Source: JAFAMS01 sp049520515
Lineage (GTDB): Bacteria; Vulcanimicrobiota; Vulcanimicrobiia; Vulcanimicrobiales; Vulcanimicrobiaceae
Assembly: GCA_049520515.1 (NCBI GenBank)
Contig: JBEKPS010000008.1
Location: 62,001 to 126,000, forward strand
Direction of reading: 5' to 3'
DNA length: 64,000 bases
Part shown: piece by piece, positions 49,968 through 58,509 of the stretch
Numbering within the stretch: position 1 is the stretch's first letter
Layout: each line of letters starts with the position of its first letter
Notes under the pieces: generated by a model
Databases searched by the model: none
What the model was told of the DNA's origin: nothing
Seen by the model: only the letters and a program-made list of their open reading frames with translations
Made by a program: the position numbers and the translations under genes

Positions 49968-50812
49968 TGGCGAAGCGTGGACTCGGCCGCGGACTCGGTG
50001 CGTTGCTCGGCGATGCGAACCCGATTGCACGCGAAAAACCGCAGGGCGCAAGCGAAATTCCGATCGATGCGATCGTTCCTAATCCGCATCAACCGCGCAC
50101 GACCTTCGAAGCCGACGCGCTCGAGGGATTGCGCAGCTCGATTGCGGCATTCGGTGTACTCGTACCGATTCTGGTGCGAAAGCGCGGCGATCGCTACGAG
50201 CTCATCGCAGGCGAACGCCGCTGGCGTGCCGCCGCCGCCGCGGGCTTACGAACGATGCCTGCAATCGTTCGCGATGCAGAAGATCAGCAAAGCCTCGAGC
50301 TTGCGATGGTCGAGAATTTGCAGCGCGAAGATCTCGATGCACTTGAAGAAGCGATGGGCTACCAGCATCTGATCGACGATTATGGGTTCACGCAGGAGCG
50401 CGTCGCCGAACGCGTCGGGCGCGCACGCCCGTCCGTTGCGAATGCGCTGCGCTTGCTGGTGCTCGCCGAGCCGATTCAAGCGCTCATTCGCGCGCGGGCG
50501 CTCTCGCCGGGCCACGCCAAAGCGCTGCTCGCGTTCCCCGAAAAGGATCGGCTTGTCGTCGCCGAGCGTGCCGCGCGGGAAGGCACGTCGGTTCGCGTCC
50601 TCGAGCGCTTGGCGCAGCGGCTCTCCACGCCGCCGAAGAAGCGCGCCGCTGCCGCGGTCGACGACTTGAACGATGTCGCCGATCAGTTGCGGCACCGGCT
50701 GGGCTCGCGCATCACGTTCGTGCGTGCCAAGAAGGGCGGCCGGATCGAGATTCGTTTTACCGACGAATCCGATCTGATTCGAATCGTGGACATTCTTCTC
50801 GGGCAAGCATGA
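49967..50812 (+). CDS. parB: Chromosome partitioning protein ParB
   Basis: 281 residues from GTG 49967. It opens AKRGLGRGLGALLGD (ParA-activating). The CTPase domain has IVPNPHQPRTTFEADALEGL and the arginine patch IAGERRWRAAAAAGL. The HTH region follows: VENLQREDLDALEEAMGYQH, TQERVAERVGRARPSVANAL, LSPGHAKALLAF. A C-terminal dimer domain (GGRIEIRFTDESDLIRIVDI) ends it. It binds parS and spreads as a clamp. Its stop overlaps the next gene by 4 bases. Confidence 0.96.
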   Translation: MAKRGLGRGLGALLGDANPIAREKPQGASEIPIDAIVPNPHQPRTTFEADALEGLRSSIAAFGVLVPILVRKRGDRYELIAGERRWRAAAAAGLRTMPAIVRDAEDQQSLELAMVENLQREDLDALEEAMGYQHLIDDYGFTQERVAERVGRARPSVANALRLLVLAEPIQALIRARALSPGHAKALLAFPEKDRLVVAERAAREGTSVRVLERLAQRLSTPPKKRAAAAVDDLNDVADQLRHRLGSRITFVRAKKGGRIEIRFTDESDLIRIVDILLGQA

Positions 50813-51633
50813 CCCGGTGCGCGCTTGCCGCGCTGCTCGCAATGCTCACCTTCTGGACGCCTGGGCGCTTGGCCGCGGCCCTGCCGCCCAGCGGTGCCGC
50901 CGTCGACGCGGCGGTCGAATACGCGCGTGCCGTCGGCAGCGGCAACTACGCAAAATCCTACGGGATGTTGACCGCGACGATGCAGCGCTATTTCGGCAGC
51001 CTGCGCAATTATGAATCGGTGTTCACCGCTGAACGCTTCAGCGCGATCGGTCCGAGCGCGGTGCGTGTACGCGCAGTTAAGAACGCGCAGATCGTCACGC
51101 TGCGCGAATCGATTCAGTATTTGAATCACGGTACGCAGCAGCTCGGTCACGGGCGTCTCGAATTGCGCTATCGGATCGTTCGCGAAGGCAAGGCGTACCG
51201 CGTCGATGACGAGGGGCACCCCTATCGTTCCTACGTTCCGAGCGGTACGGCCGCAATCGAACGCAACGGCGTGAAGGTTATCGTTCGCGAGCTCGCGTTT
51301 TATCCGCGCCGCATCGAGCTGGCGCTGACGTTCGAGAACGACGGCAACGCGTTTATCACGTTTTTGCCATACGGACGCACGCTTTTGCGCGAGGGTTCGA
51401 ATGTGTATCATCCGCTCGACACACGCAATTGGTTGCTGACGGATCGAGCGCTGTTTCTTGGCTTGCGTCTTGCGCCGAATGCGCGATATACCGGGCAAAT
51501 CGATTTTCTTACACCAGGCCGGCTCGACGATCGCGCGCGCGCGTACGATCTGACGATAGCGCCTGCGTTGCCTGAGGGCGCAGACCAACCAATTGACTTC
51601 GTTTTGCCGTCAATTGCCGTGCCCGCTCCCTAA
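50809..51633 (+). CDS. Secreted protein of unknown function
   Basis: 274 residues from ATG 50809 (ATGA overlap with parB). A signal peptide (RCALAALLAMLTFWTPGRLAA) is followed by a helical/beta domain (VEYARAVGSGNYAKSYGMLT) that looks like a small NTF2/DUF4864-type fold, and a second beta-rich half (LALTFENDGNAFITFLPYGR) resembling an immunoglobulin-like or DUF4352 domain. Not recognised with certainty. It is in the parAB operon, but a role in segregation is unlikely given export. Confidence 0.7.
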   Translation: MTRCALAALLAMLTFWTPGRLAAALPPSGAAVDAAVEYARAVGSGNYAKSYGMLTATMQRYFGSLRNYESVFTAERFSAIGPSAVRVRAVKNAQIVTLRESIQYLNHGTQQLGHGRLELRYRIVREGKAYRVDDEGHPYRSYVPSGTAAIERNGVKVIVRELAFYPRRIELALTFENDGNAFITFLPYGRTLLREGSNVYHPLDTRNWLLTDRALFLGLRLAPNARYTGQIDFLTPGRLDDRARAYDLTIAPALPEGADQPIDFVLPSIAVPAP

Positions 51634-51648
51634 AGGAACAGCCCCCGA

Positions 51649-52281
51649 ATGCGCCAAGCGCGAGCCATCAGCCGAATAGCGCAATTGCGCGGAATCTACG
51701 CAATCGTCGACACAGCCGAAGGCGACGTGCTCGCACAGCTCGATGACGTTTTGGCGGGCGGCATACGCGTCGTGCAGTACCGTGGCAAGAGTGGGATCGA
51801 GCGCGATGTCTTGGCTCGCGCTTGGGAGCGCACGCGCGCGGCCGGAGCGCTCTTGATCGTGAATGATGACGTCGGACTCGTCGATTCGGCCGATGGCGTC
51901 CATCTCGGGCAAGAAGATCTTGCGCTGCTCGACGTCGCCGCGCTGCGGGCGCGGACGGAGGGGAAGATCGTCGGCATCTCATGCCCCGACGTCCCGAGCG
52001 CATACGCCGCGCTTGCGATTGGCGCCGACTACATTGGGGTCGGTGCGATGTACGCGACCGGAACGAAGCATGACGCGGGCGAGCCGATCGGACCCGGCGG
52101 AGTCCGCTCCGCAGTTCAGGCGGTCGACCTGCCCGTCGCCGCGATCGGGGGCATCACGCTTGCGCGAATACAAGAGGTTCGCGCGACCGGCGCCGCCATG
52201 GCGGCCGTCATCACAGCGATATCGCGGGCACCGGACCGGATTGCCGCTGCACGCACCTTGGTCGACGCATGGGCGCGCTGA
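51649..52281 (+). CDS. thiE: Thiamine phosphate synthase
   Basis: 210 residues. ThiE joins HMP-diphosphate and thiazole phosphate. A TIM barrel with RGIYAIVDTAEGDVLAQLD, GGIRVVQYRGKSG, LLIVNDDVGLVDSADGVHLG (conserved substrate and metal ligands) and GADYIGVGAMYATGTKHDAG, PVAAIGGITLARIQEV. It overlaps thiD by 13 bases. No TPP riboswitch was found: the gap before it is only 15 bases and lacks the conserved core. Confidence 0.94.
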   Translation: MRQARAISRIAQLRGIYAIVDTAEGDVLAQLDDVLAGGIRVVQYRGKSGIERDVLARAWERTRAAGALLIVNDDVGLVDSADGVHLGQEDLALLDVAALRARTEGKIVGISCPDVPSAYAALAIGADYIGVGAMYATGTKHDAGEPIGPGGVRSAVQAVDLPVAAIGGITLARIQEVRATGAAMAAVITAISRAPDRIAAARTLVDAWAR

Positions 52282-53027
52282 CGCTCGCGTCGATCGGAAC
52301 CACGCATCCGTGGAACATCGCGGGCATTGGCCTCGACGCCCGGGTGGCCCAGCGTCTCGAGGCGCGTCACGTCATGGTCGTTGCTGGCGTTTCCGCGCAA
52401 GGCGACTCCGAACGCGTAGCTGCGGCGCTCGATCCCGCAATCATCGCCGCGCAGATGCGCGCGATTCGGTCCGCACGGCCGGACGCGTATCGCATTGGGG
52501 CCTTGCTTTCGGCGCAAAGCGCTCTGGCGGTCGCGGCTGGACTGGAAGGCGTGAACGTCCCGGTCGTCTGCGATCCGGTCGCGGCCAGTAGCGACGGTCT
52601 AGTGTTTGCGGATGACGCGACGCTCGAGGCCTTGCGCACGCTCTTTCGGCTCTGCACGCTGGTCACACCCAATATGGATGAAGCCTCGCGCTTGTGTGGT
52701 TTTCCCGTCAGCGATCGCGCAACGATGGCGGGAGCGGCGCAAATGCTCGTCGAGCGCGATCATGCTCGCGCTGCACTCGTTACTGGCGGTCATCTCGAAA
52801 ACGAAGCAACCGACGTGCTCTATGCAAACGGCACGACCTCGACGTTTGTCGGGACGCACATCGCCGGCGGCATGCGCGGTACGGGCTGCGTCCTTGCAGC
52901 CGCGGCTGCGATTTATCTTGCGCGCGGCGAGAACATCATCGATGCGATCACTGCCGCGCGTGCACTCGTCCGCGACGCGATTGCGCATAGCGCGCAGTGG
53001 AACGGCGAACGGGTATGGCCGTACTGA
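52269..53027 (+). CDS. thiD: Hydroxymethylpyrimidine (phosphate) kinase
   Basis: 252 residues. ThiD phosphorylates HMP twice before ThiE acts. Ribokinase-fold signs: WNIAGIGLDARVAQRLEAR, ALLSAQSALAVAAGLEGVNV with PVVCDPVAASSDG, TLVTPNMDEASRLCGFPV, and the catalytic-loop GGMRGTGCVLAAAAAIYLAR. The usual GSDSSGGAG opening is changed to SIGTTHPWNIAGIG, so the HMP-binding part is diverged; another pyrimidine or pyridoxal substrate is possible. Confidence 0.85.
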   Translation: MGALTLASIGTTHPWNIAGIGLDARVAQRLEARHVMVVAGVSAQGDSERVAAALDPAIIAAQMRAIRSARPDAYRIGALLSAQSALAVAAGLEGVNVPVVCDPVAASSDGLVFADDATLEALRTLFRLCTLVTPNMDEASRLCGFPVSDRATMAGAAQMLVERDHARAALVTGGHLENEATDVLYANGTTSTFVGTHIAGGMRGTGCVLAAAAAIYLARGENIIDAITAARALVRDAIAHSAQWNGERVWPY

Positions 53028-53063
53028 TGCGCGAACGGGCGCGAAATCAATGAAGGCAATGTA

Positions 53064-54029
53064 ATGAGGGTCATGTCTGGAATGCGCTCGACCGGCCGTT
53101 TGCATATCGGTCACTTGGTCGGGGCGCTCACGAATTGGGCACAGCTGTCGCGAAGCGAAGATGCGTATTTCGAGATCGCGGATCTGCACGCGTACACGAC
53201 GCTTTTTCAGCATCCCGAAGAGATTCGCGCAGCACGCGAAGACATGGTGCGCGATTGGATTGCCGCCGGCGTCGATCCCGAAAAATCGACGATTTTTCTG
53301 CAATCTGGCGTTCCGGAGATCAGCGAGCTGCACGTGCTGCTCTCGATGGTCACGCCCGTTTCCTGGCTCGAACGCACGCCGACATATAAGGAACAAATCG
53401 AAGCGCTCGGCAGCGACATCGCGACATACGGCTTTCTCGGGTATCCGCTCTTGCAGTTGTGCGACATCGCGGTCTTTCGCGGCGAAAAAGTCCCGGTTGG
53501 GCGCGATCAGGTCGCGCATCTCGAGCTGGCGCGCGAGATCGTTCGCCGCTTCAACCGGTATTACGGCGCTACGTTGGTCGAACCTCAGGCGCTGCTTACC
53601 GAATTCCCGGCCGTACCCGGCACCGACGGGCGCAAGATGTCGAAGTCATACGGAAACACGATCGACATCGCCGACGACGAAGAGACCACGACCAAAAAAG
53701 TCCGCTCGATGTTTACCGATCCGGAGAAGATTCGGCGCAACGATCCCGGACGTCCCGAGATTTGTCCGGTCTACGCGCTCCATCAAATCGTCAACGACAC
53801 GCGCGCCCCCTGGATCGCCGAGAACTGCCGTTCAGGAGCGCTGGGCTGCGTGGATTGCAAGAGCGAGCTCGCCGAAAAGCTCAATGCCTATCTACGCCCG
53901 CTTCGCGAACGCCGCGACGCGATCGACGACGCGACGATCGACAAGATCATCGCCCAAGGCACGGAAAAAGCGCGCACCGTCGCAAGCCAAACGCTCCGCG
54001 ACGTCAAGCTCGCAATGAAACTGCTTTAA
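53064..54029 (+). CDS. trpS: Tryptophan-tRNA ligase
   Basis: 321 residues. Class I synthetase with the HIGH-like motif in TGRLHIGHLVGALTNW and the KMSKS motif in DGRKMSKSYGNTIDIADDEE. VGRDQVAHLELAREIVRRFN and SWLERTPTYKEQIEAL are typical. The start at ATG 53064 gives the family N-terminus MRVMSGMRSTGRLHIG. It is 36 bases after thiD, with no tRNA-like T-box leader seen. Confidence 0.94.
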   Translation: MRVMSGMRSTGRLHIGHLVGALTNWAQLSRSEDAYFEIADLHAYTTLFQHPEEIRAAREDMVRDWIAAGVDPEKSTIFLQSGVPEISELHVLLSMVTPVSWLERTPTYKEQIEALGSDIATYGFLGYPLLQLCDIAVFRGEKVPVGRDQVAHLELAREIVRRFNRYYGATLVEPQALLTEFPAVPGTDGRKMSKSYGNTIDIADDEETTTKKVRSMFTDPEKIRRNDPGRPEICPVYALHQIVNDTRAPWIAENCRSGALGCVDCKSELAEKLNAYLRPLRERRDAIDDATIDKIIAQGTEKARTVASQTLRDVKLAMKLL

Positions 54030-54054
54030 GCTCGGACGCGCCGGCGTGCCGAGC
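54030..54054. terminator. Hairpin directly after trpS
   Basis: GCTCGGACGC, a 4-base loop, then GCGT, a bulged G and CCGAGC: a 10-bp GC-rich stem starting one base after the trpS stop. No T-run follows, so a classical intrinsic terminator is not shown. It lies in the 147-base gap between the convergent trpS and aminotransferase genes. Confidence 0.4.
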
Positions 54055-54114
54055 AGCAGCTTCCGACGAGGAGCGGAGCCAGGATGGCGAGAGCGACGAG
54101 CGGGGGCGCAGCAG

Positions 54115-54139
54115 CAACATTCGCACGATGCGAATGTTG
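54115..54139. terminator. Perfect 11-bp hairpin in the trpS / aminotransferase gap
   Basis: CAACATTCGCA, loop CGA, TGCGAATGTTG: a perfect 11-bp stem, less GC-rich than its surroundings. It sits between convergent genes, so a bidirectional terminator is plausible, although no T-tract follows. The rest of the gap holds no gene. Confidence 0.5.
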
Positions 54140-54175
54140 TAGCGGTGCTGCGAGGGATGCCGGCGTGTCGGAGCT

Positions 54176-55375
54176 TTAGCCCTTAAATTTCGGGAGCGCT
54201 TCGCGGATGCGGTCGAGCGCGATCCGAAGGTTTTCGATCGAGTTTGCATACGAGAAGCGGATATAACCGCGTCCGCCGTCACCGAAGCACGAGCCGCCGA
54301 GGCCCGCAACGCCGCCTTCTTCGAGCAAGAACGTCGCGAGCTTGCGATCGTCGTGCGTGATCTCTTGCACGTTGACGAACGCGTAGAACGCGCCTTCCGG
54401 TGATTTGCAGTGCATGCCCGGGATCGAATTGATCCCGTTGATGATCTCATCGCGGCGCTTGCGGAACGTCTCGGTCATCTCGACCACCGGCGCGTCGGGT
54501 CCGTTGAGTGCCGCGATTCCGGCGCGCTGAACGAAGGTCGCGACGCACGAGAACGTGTTGTTATTGAACAGTGAGACCGTGCGCGCGAGCTCTTCGGGCA
54601 TGATTCCGTAGCCAAGACGCCAGCCCGTCATCGCGTAGGCTTTCGAGAAGCCGTCGATGATCACGCTGCGTTCACGCATACCGTCGAGCTGCGCGAGCGA
54701 GACAAACGTGCTGCCGTACAGGGTGCGGCAATAGATCTCATCGGAGATGACGATAAAGCCCCACTTGTGCGCGAGATCGGCGACGACTTGAAAATCTTCG
54801 AGGCCGAGCACGCCGCCGGTCGGATTGTGCGGTGAGTTCAACACGACGACTTTCGTGCGATTGCTGACCTTTGCGGAGAGCTCGTCGAGATCGAGTCGCC
54901 AATCTTTCGATTCGAGCAGCTTGACCGGCACGAGATTCGCCTGCAGATACGATGCGCACGACGCATACGCCGGATAACTCGGATCGGCTGCGACCATCTC
55001 GTCGCCCGGATCGAGCAACGCTGAAAGCGTGTTCCAGATGATAGGTTTTGCGCCCGGACCGACGACGACGTTCTCACGCTTCCACGGCTCGATGCCGCGC
55101 AGGTTTGCAGCAAATGTTGCGATCGCATCGCGCAGCTCTGGGATACCGGCCGAGGGCGTGTAGTGCGAATAGTTTTGTTCGATCGCTTGGATACCGGCTC
55201 GCTTGATATGCTCCGGCGTGTCGAAATCGGGCTCGCCGATCTCGAGGTGCACGATGCTGCGTCCTTGCGCTTCGAGCTCACGTGCTCGCGCGAGAACTTC
55301 AAACGCGGCTTCGCTTCCCAATCGATCGACGGCTTCACAGAGCAGTCCGGCATGATACGCAGCAAGTGTCGTCAT
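54176..55375 (-). CDS. PLP-dependent aminotransferase, class I
   Basis: 399 residues from ATG 55375; the frame runs further upstream, but that part looks non-coding and overlaps the divergent gene. Fold type I motifs: IVHLEIGEPDFDTPEHIKRA, HYTPSAGIPELRDAIA, NSPHNPTGGVLGLEDFQVV, ISDEIYCRTLYG, and the PLP lysine in IIDGFSKAYAMTGWRLGYGI. It resembles aspartate aminotransferase-type enzymes; the exact amino-acid substrate is not clear. It converges with trpS. Confidence 0.92.
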   Translation of the reverse strand: MTTLAAYHAGLLCEAVDRLGSEAAFEVLARARELEAQGRSIVHLEIGEPDFDTPEHIKRAGIQAIEQNYSHYTPSAGIPELRDAIATFAANLRGIEPWKRENVVVGPGAKPIIWNTLSALLDPGDEMVAADPSYPAYASCASYLQANLVPVKLLESKDWRLDLDELSAKVSNRTKVVVLNSPHNPTGGVLGLEDFQVVADLAHKWGFIVISDEIYCRTLYGSTFVSLAQLDGMRERSVIIDGFSKAYAMTGWRLGYGIMPEELARTVSLFNNNTFSCVATFVQRAGIAALNGPDAPVVEMTETFRKRRDEIINGINSIPGMHCKSPEGAFYAFVNVQEITHDDRKLATFLLEEGGVAGLGGSCFGDGGRGYIRFSYANSIENLRIALDRIREALPKFKG

Positions 55376-55491
55376 GCCGGGCAATTTCTCCGAATGAAAG
55401 TACCCCGCCTTTGCCGCCTTGCGACCTGCAAATTTTGATCGAAGGGTGTGCGGCTCCACGACCGAACCGGCCGCCTGCAAGAGGAGGCCGT

Positions 55492-57117
55492 ATGCTCGAG
55501 TTGGATGCTGCGTTCGAAGAATCGACCTTACGAATCCAGGTTCAGAATCACAGCGACGATTGCACAAACGCCGCGAGTGTCGCGGTTCGTGCGCCCGCGT
55601 GGATCACGCTTATCTCGGCCGTACCGTACGTTCGTCCGACCGAACGGCGCAACGAGCTCGACATCGTGCTGCCTGCGCCGCTGCGTGGCGAGCGGTACGA
55701 TCTCGCCGTTGACGTGCACGCGTTCGAAACAGGCGAAGCAGAGATCGCGGTGTCGATCGAATGCGATGGTGCGCGTCGCGATGTGCGCGCGCGCTGCACG
55801 ATGCATGGTGCCGAAGCATTTGCGACCGGCGCGAATCGCATTGAGCTCTTCGAAAACGAAGCGGCGGCCGGCGACGTCGTGCATGGGCGCTTGATTCTTA
55901 CGAACACGGGCAACGGGCCGGCGAACGTCGTCGCGCTGCACCCCGAGGGCGACCTTGCAGACGTTGTATTCGATGTCCAGTGTCCATTGACCATAGATCC
56001 GGGTATGCGCATCACGAGTGGCGTTCGTGCCCGTGTTCCGGAATCGGCGCTCAACGGAACGCCGCAATCGTTGCGTGTCATATGCGGTACCGCAAGCGGT
56101 AACGTTGAGATCGGCGAGGCGCAGGTCTTCGCGCGCAATCAACCCCGTCTTGAGGGCGCGATCGAACCGCAAGGATACGCCGACGTAGCGGTTGCGCCCG
56201 GCGAGCGCGCCGATTGGCGGCTGCTTCTGGTGAATGCCGGCGGTGCGCACGCAGATTTCACAATCGCGTTGCACGTCGCGGGAGGCGTCTATCTTCCGGG
56301 AAGCACGCGCATCGAAGGCGCACGCGCCCTCGACGTCGCGGGTACGTCACCGCTCTGGTCGCGCGACGGAATGCGCATCGAGCGTTTGCAGCGCGGTACG
56401 GTCTTGACGCTCGAGTTCGCGACGATTGGTAACATGGGAGCCGGCGCAATGAACGTCTTGGCTCGCGCGCAATGCGAGGGACGCGAATCGTTGTTCGAGT
56501 CGCCGGCAATCAAAATCGCGGACTGCAGCGACGCTCCCGACCTTCCGTTTACTATCGACGGTGTCGCCTTGCGAATCATCGCCATGCCGTCACTTACCGC
56601 CCCGCCGTCCGTGATTTCGCGCAGGCTCCGTTCGGGCGCGGCAGCGCTTGAAGCGCCGATGGCAAGCTATCTCGCCGGACTGAGTGGTCTGATGCGCCAC
56701 CTTTGGGCGCTCGCGATCCTTTGCGCCGACAGTTGCGAGGACCCGGCAACGGAATCGCATCTGATCGTAAGCCGGATCGCGCTGCGCAGCGTCTTCGATC
56801 GGCTGGCGATCAAATTGCGAATGCCGCACTACCCCGTGCGTGCCGACGACGTCCTCGATCCGGCCGCGCAAGACGCGCTGGATGCGTCCGGGATCGCAGC
56901 GGGAACACTCGGGACTCGGTTGGCCTGTGCAGCGCAGCTCATCGCGTCCGAACGCGACGAGTACCCGGAGTTTGCCACCTATCGTGACGCGCTGTGCGCG
57001 ACCCTGCAGGGCCTGCACGACGACGCCGCGTTGATTGACGCCCTCGTCGCCGCGCAGCCTGCGCTCGATGCACGTCTGGACGCCGTCATCGAACGCGAGA
57101 CCGGAGTTCACGCATGA
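55492..57117 (+). CDS. Large beta-rich protein of unknown function
   Basis: 541 residues from ATG 55492, with a strong SD (GAGGAGG, 55481-55487). No signal peptide. The first 380 residues are built of repeated beta-domains (LRIQVQNHSDDCTNAASVAV, GRLILTNTGNGPANVVALHP, WRLLLVNAGGAHADFTIALH), resembling CARDB/DUF11-type Ig-like repeats. The C-terminal 150 residues are helical. The family is unknown to me. It heads a three-gene plus-strand unit with 57114 and 57359. Confidence 0.6.
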   Translation: MLELDAAFEESTLRIQVQNHSDDCTNAASVAVRAPAWITLISAVPYVRPTERRNELDIVLPAPLRGERYDLAVDVHAFETGEAEIAVSIECDGARRDVRARCTMHGAEAFATGANRIELFENEAAAGDVVHGRLILTNTGNGPANVVALHPEGDLADVVFDVQCPLTIDPGMRITSGVRARVPESALNGTPQSLRVICGTASGNVEIGEAQVFARNQPRLEGAIEPQGYADVAVAPGERADWRLLLVNAGGAHADFTIALHVAGGVYLPGSTRIEGARALDVAGTSPLWSRDGMRIERLQRGTVLTLEFATIGNMGAGAMNVLARAQCEGRESLFESPAIKIADCSDAPDLPFTIDGVALRIIAMPSLTAPPSVISRRLRSGAAALEAPMASYLAGLSGLMRHLWALAILCADSCEDPATESHLIVSRIALRSVFDRLAIKLRMPHYPVRADDVLDPAAQDALDASGIAAGTLGTRLACAAQLIASERDEYPEFATYRDALCATLQGLHDDAALIDALVAAQPALDARLDAVIERETGVHA

Positions 57118-57371
57118 TCGTGAAGCTCGTATTCATCCCGTTACTGTTCGTCATCATCGGTTTGGTGTTGCTCGGCGTCGCGATGCTCAGCCCGGCACGA
57201 GACGAATCGAAGCAGGTAAGCAGGCTGCCCGCGCCGTTTGAGCGGATTCGCGAGCTCGAGCGACTTCAGCGCGGTCCCGGCGCAGTGCATGCACTTCGTG
57301 GTGCGCTTTCCGACCCCGACCCCCGGGTTTCTGCGGTCGCAGCAATCCTATTACGGGATTGCAAGACGTAG
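57114..57371 (+). CDS. Small single-span membrane protein
   Basis: 85 residues. One N-terminal membrane span (KLVFIPLLFVIIGLVLLGVA, about 4-23) is followed by a short soluble helix with a HEAT-like tail (GALSDPDPRVSAVAAILL). It starts 4 bases before the end of the upstream gene and ends 13 bases inside the next one. Function unknown; the overlap suggests a joint role with its neighbours. Confidence 0.6.
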   Translation: MIVKLVFIPLLFVIIGLVLLGVAMLSPARDESKQVSRLPAPFERIRELERLQRGPGAVHALRGALSDPDPRVSAVAAILLRDCKT

Positions 57372-58507
57372 CACAAGCGGGTCCCCGCTTGGAGGCGATG
57401 ACGCCCACCGAAGGGAAGCGCCGCACCGTGGAAAGCGTCGAACCGACCGCGGTCGATTCGGGCGAAAAGCCAAGAGCCGCGGGTGGAATTCCAGACTTTG
57501 CAAAAGACGCCGCCACGATCGCAGAGTACGACGCTGCAAAAGCGCGCTTTGAACGGTCGGAGATTTCGCACGCCGAAAGCGCGGTCCGCGCGTCGTATAC
57601 GCGCAAGCGTGCCGGCGTTCTCGCTGAGATCGCGGCTGCCGCAAACGCACTAGAGGAACGGAAGAAGATTGCCGAGCGCAATCTGAAAGGCTACGCCGAG
57701 TCGTATCCGCGACACGTTCGCGGGAATCAAATCGAGCGTCCCGGTTTCTTCGAATGGCTGTTCAGCTTCGGCGGTGCGTCACGTCTCTATAATTCTGCGG
57801 CACGTTCGTCGCAAGACGTGGTCAACGCGCAAGCGACATACCGCCGGCGTCAGCGTTGGGAAGAAGAGCTCGAGAACTGGCTGCGCCGTTCGATTCATCG
57901 CGTCACCGTCGAGTTAAAGGAACGCGCCGGTTCGCAAGAGTGGCTCGACAAGTTCCACTCGCGTCCCGAAGTCGCCGATCTGTGGCGGCGCGTCCAAGGG
58001 ATTCGCGAGGATCGCGAAGCCTACGGACAGCGACTCGCTACCGGCGATGTCTCACCGATCGAACAGCGCGATCGCTACATCGGCGAGAACAAGATTACAC
58101 CGCTGCGCCCGCCCTTCGACGGCATGATGATCGACGACATCATGAACTTCGGCGACATCTCGATCTGGCTTTTCCAAGATCTGCAAACGAACCGGTATTG
58201 GTTGCCCTACGACCGGCGCTTGGAAAACCTGATCGATTCCGTTTTCGATACCTATCGTCTCGTCGACGATCTCAAAGCGAAGTTCAATCGCTCGGACGAC
58301 GGACGGCGCTTCACGCCGCTCGATCACTACCTGCGGCGTCTGCGCGATGAGACCGACGCACGCGTCGAGTGGCGCAAGCGCACGACGAATCTTCGCACGC
58401 AAAAAGACGTTGCGCGCGATTCACCGATCGACGAGCAGGATGATAAGAAAATCCTGGATCTGCTCGCATCATTAGCCGCAACGAGTCCTCAAGAGAGCGG
58501 CGGCTAA
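57359..58507 (+). CDS. Hypothetical coiled-coil protein
   Basis: 382 residues from TTG 57359 (ATG 57398 is an alternative). There is a low-complexity N-terminus (about 1-45), then a long coiled coil (about 50-110: YDAAKARFERSEISHAESAV, ALEERKKIAERNLKGYAESY). A helical domain rich in R, W and Y (PGFFEWLFSFGGASRLYNSA) and a charged C-terminus follow. No enzyme motif seen. It is the last gene of its operon and converges with mrdA. Confidence 0.55.
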   Translation: MQDVAQAGPRLEAMTPTEGKRRTVESVEPTAVDSGEKPRAAGGIPDFAKDAATIAEYDAAKARFERSEISHAESAVRASYTRKRAGVLAEIAAAANALEERKKIAERNLKGYAESYPRHVRGNQIERPGFFEWLFSFGGASRLYNSAARSSQDVVNAQATYRRRQRWEEELENWLRRSIHRVTVELKERAGSQEWLDKFHSRPEVADLWRRVQGIREDREAYGQRLATGDVSPIEQRDRYIGENKITPLRPPFDGMMIDDIMNFGDISIWLFQDLQTNRYWLPYDRRLENLIDSVFDTYRLVDDLKAKFNRSDDGRRFTPLDHYLRRLRDETDARVEWRKRTTNLRTQKDVARDSPIDEQDDKKILDLLASLAATSPQESGG

Positions 58508-58509
58508 GC

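Noticed and set aside
51634..51648. TPP riboswitch before thiE
   Set aside because: The gap is only 15 bases and has no conserved riboswitch core.
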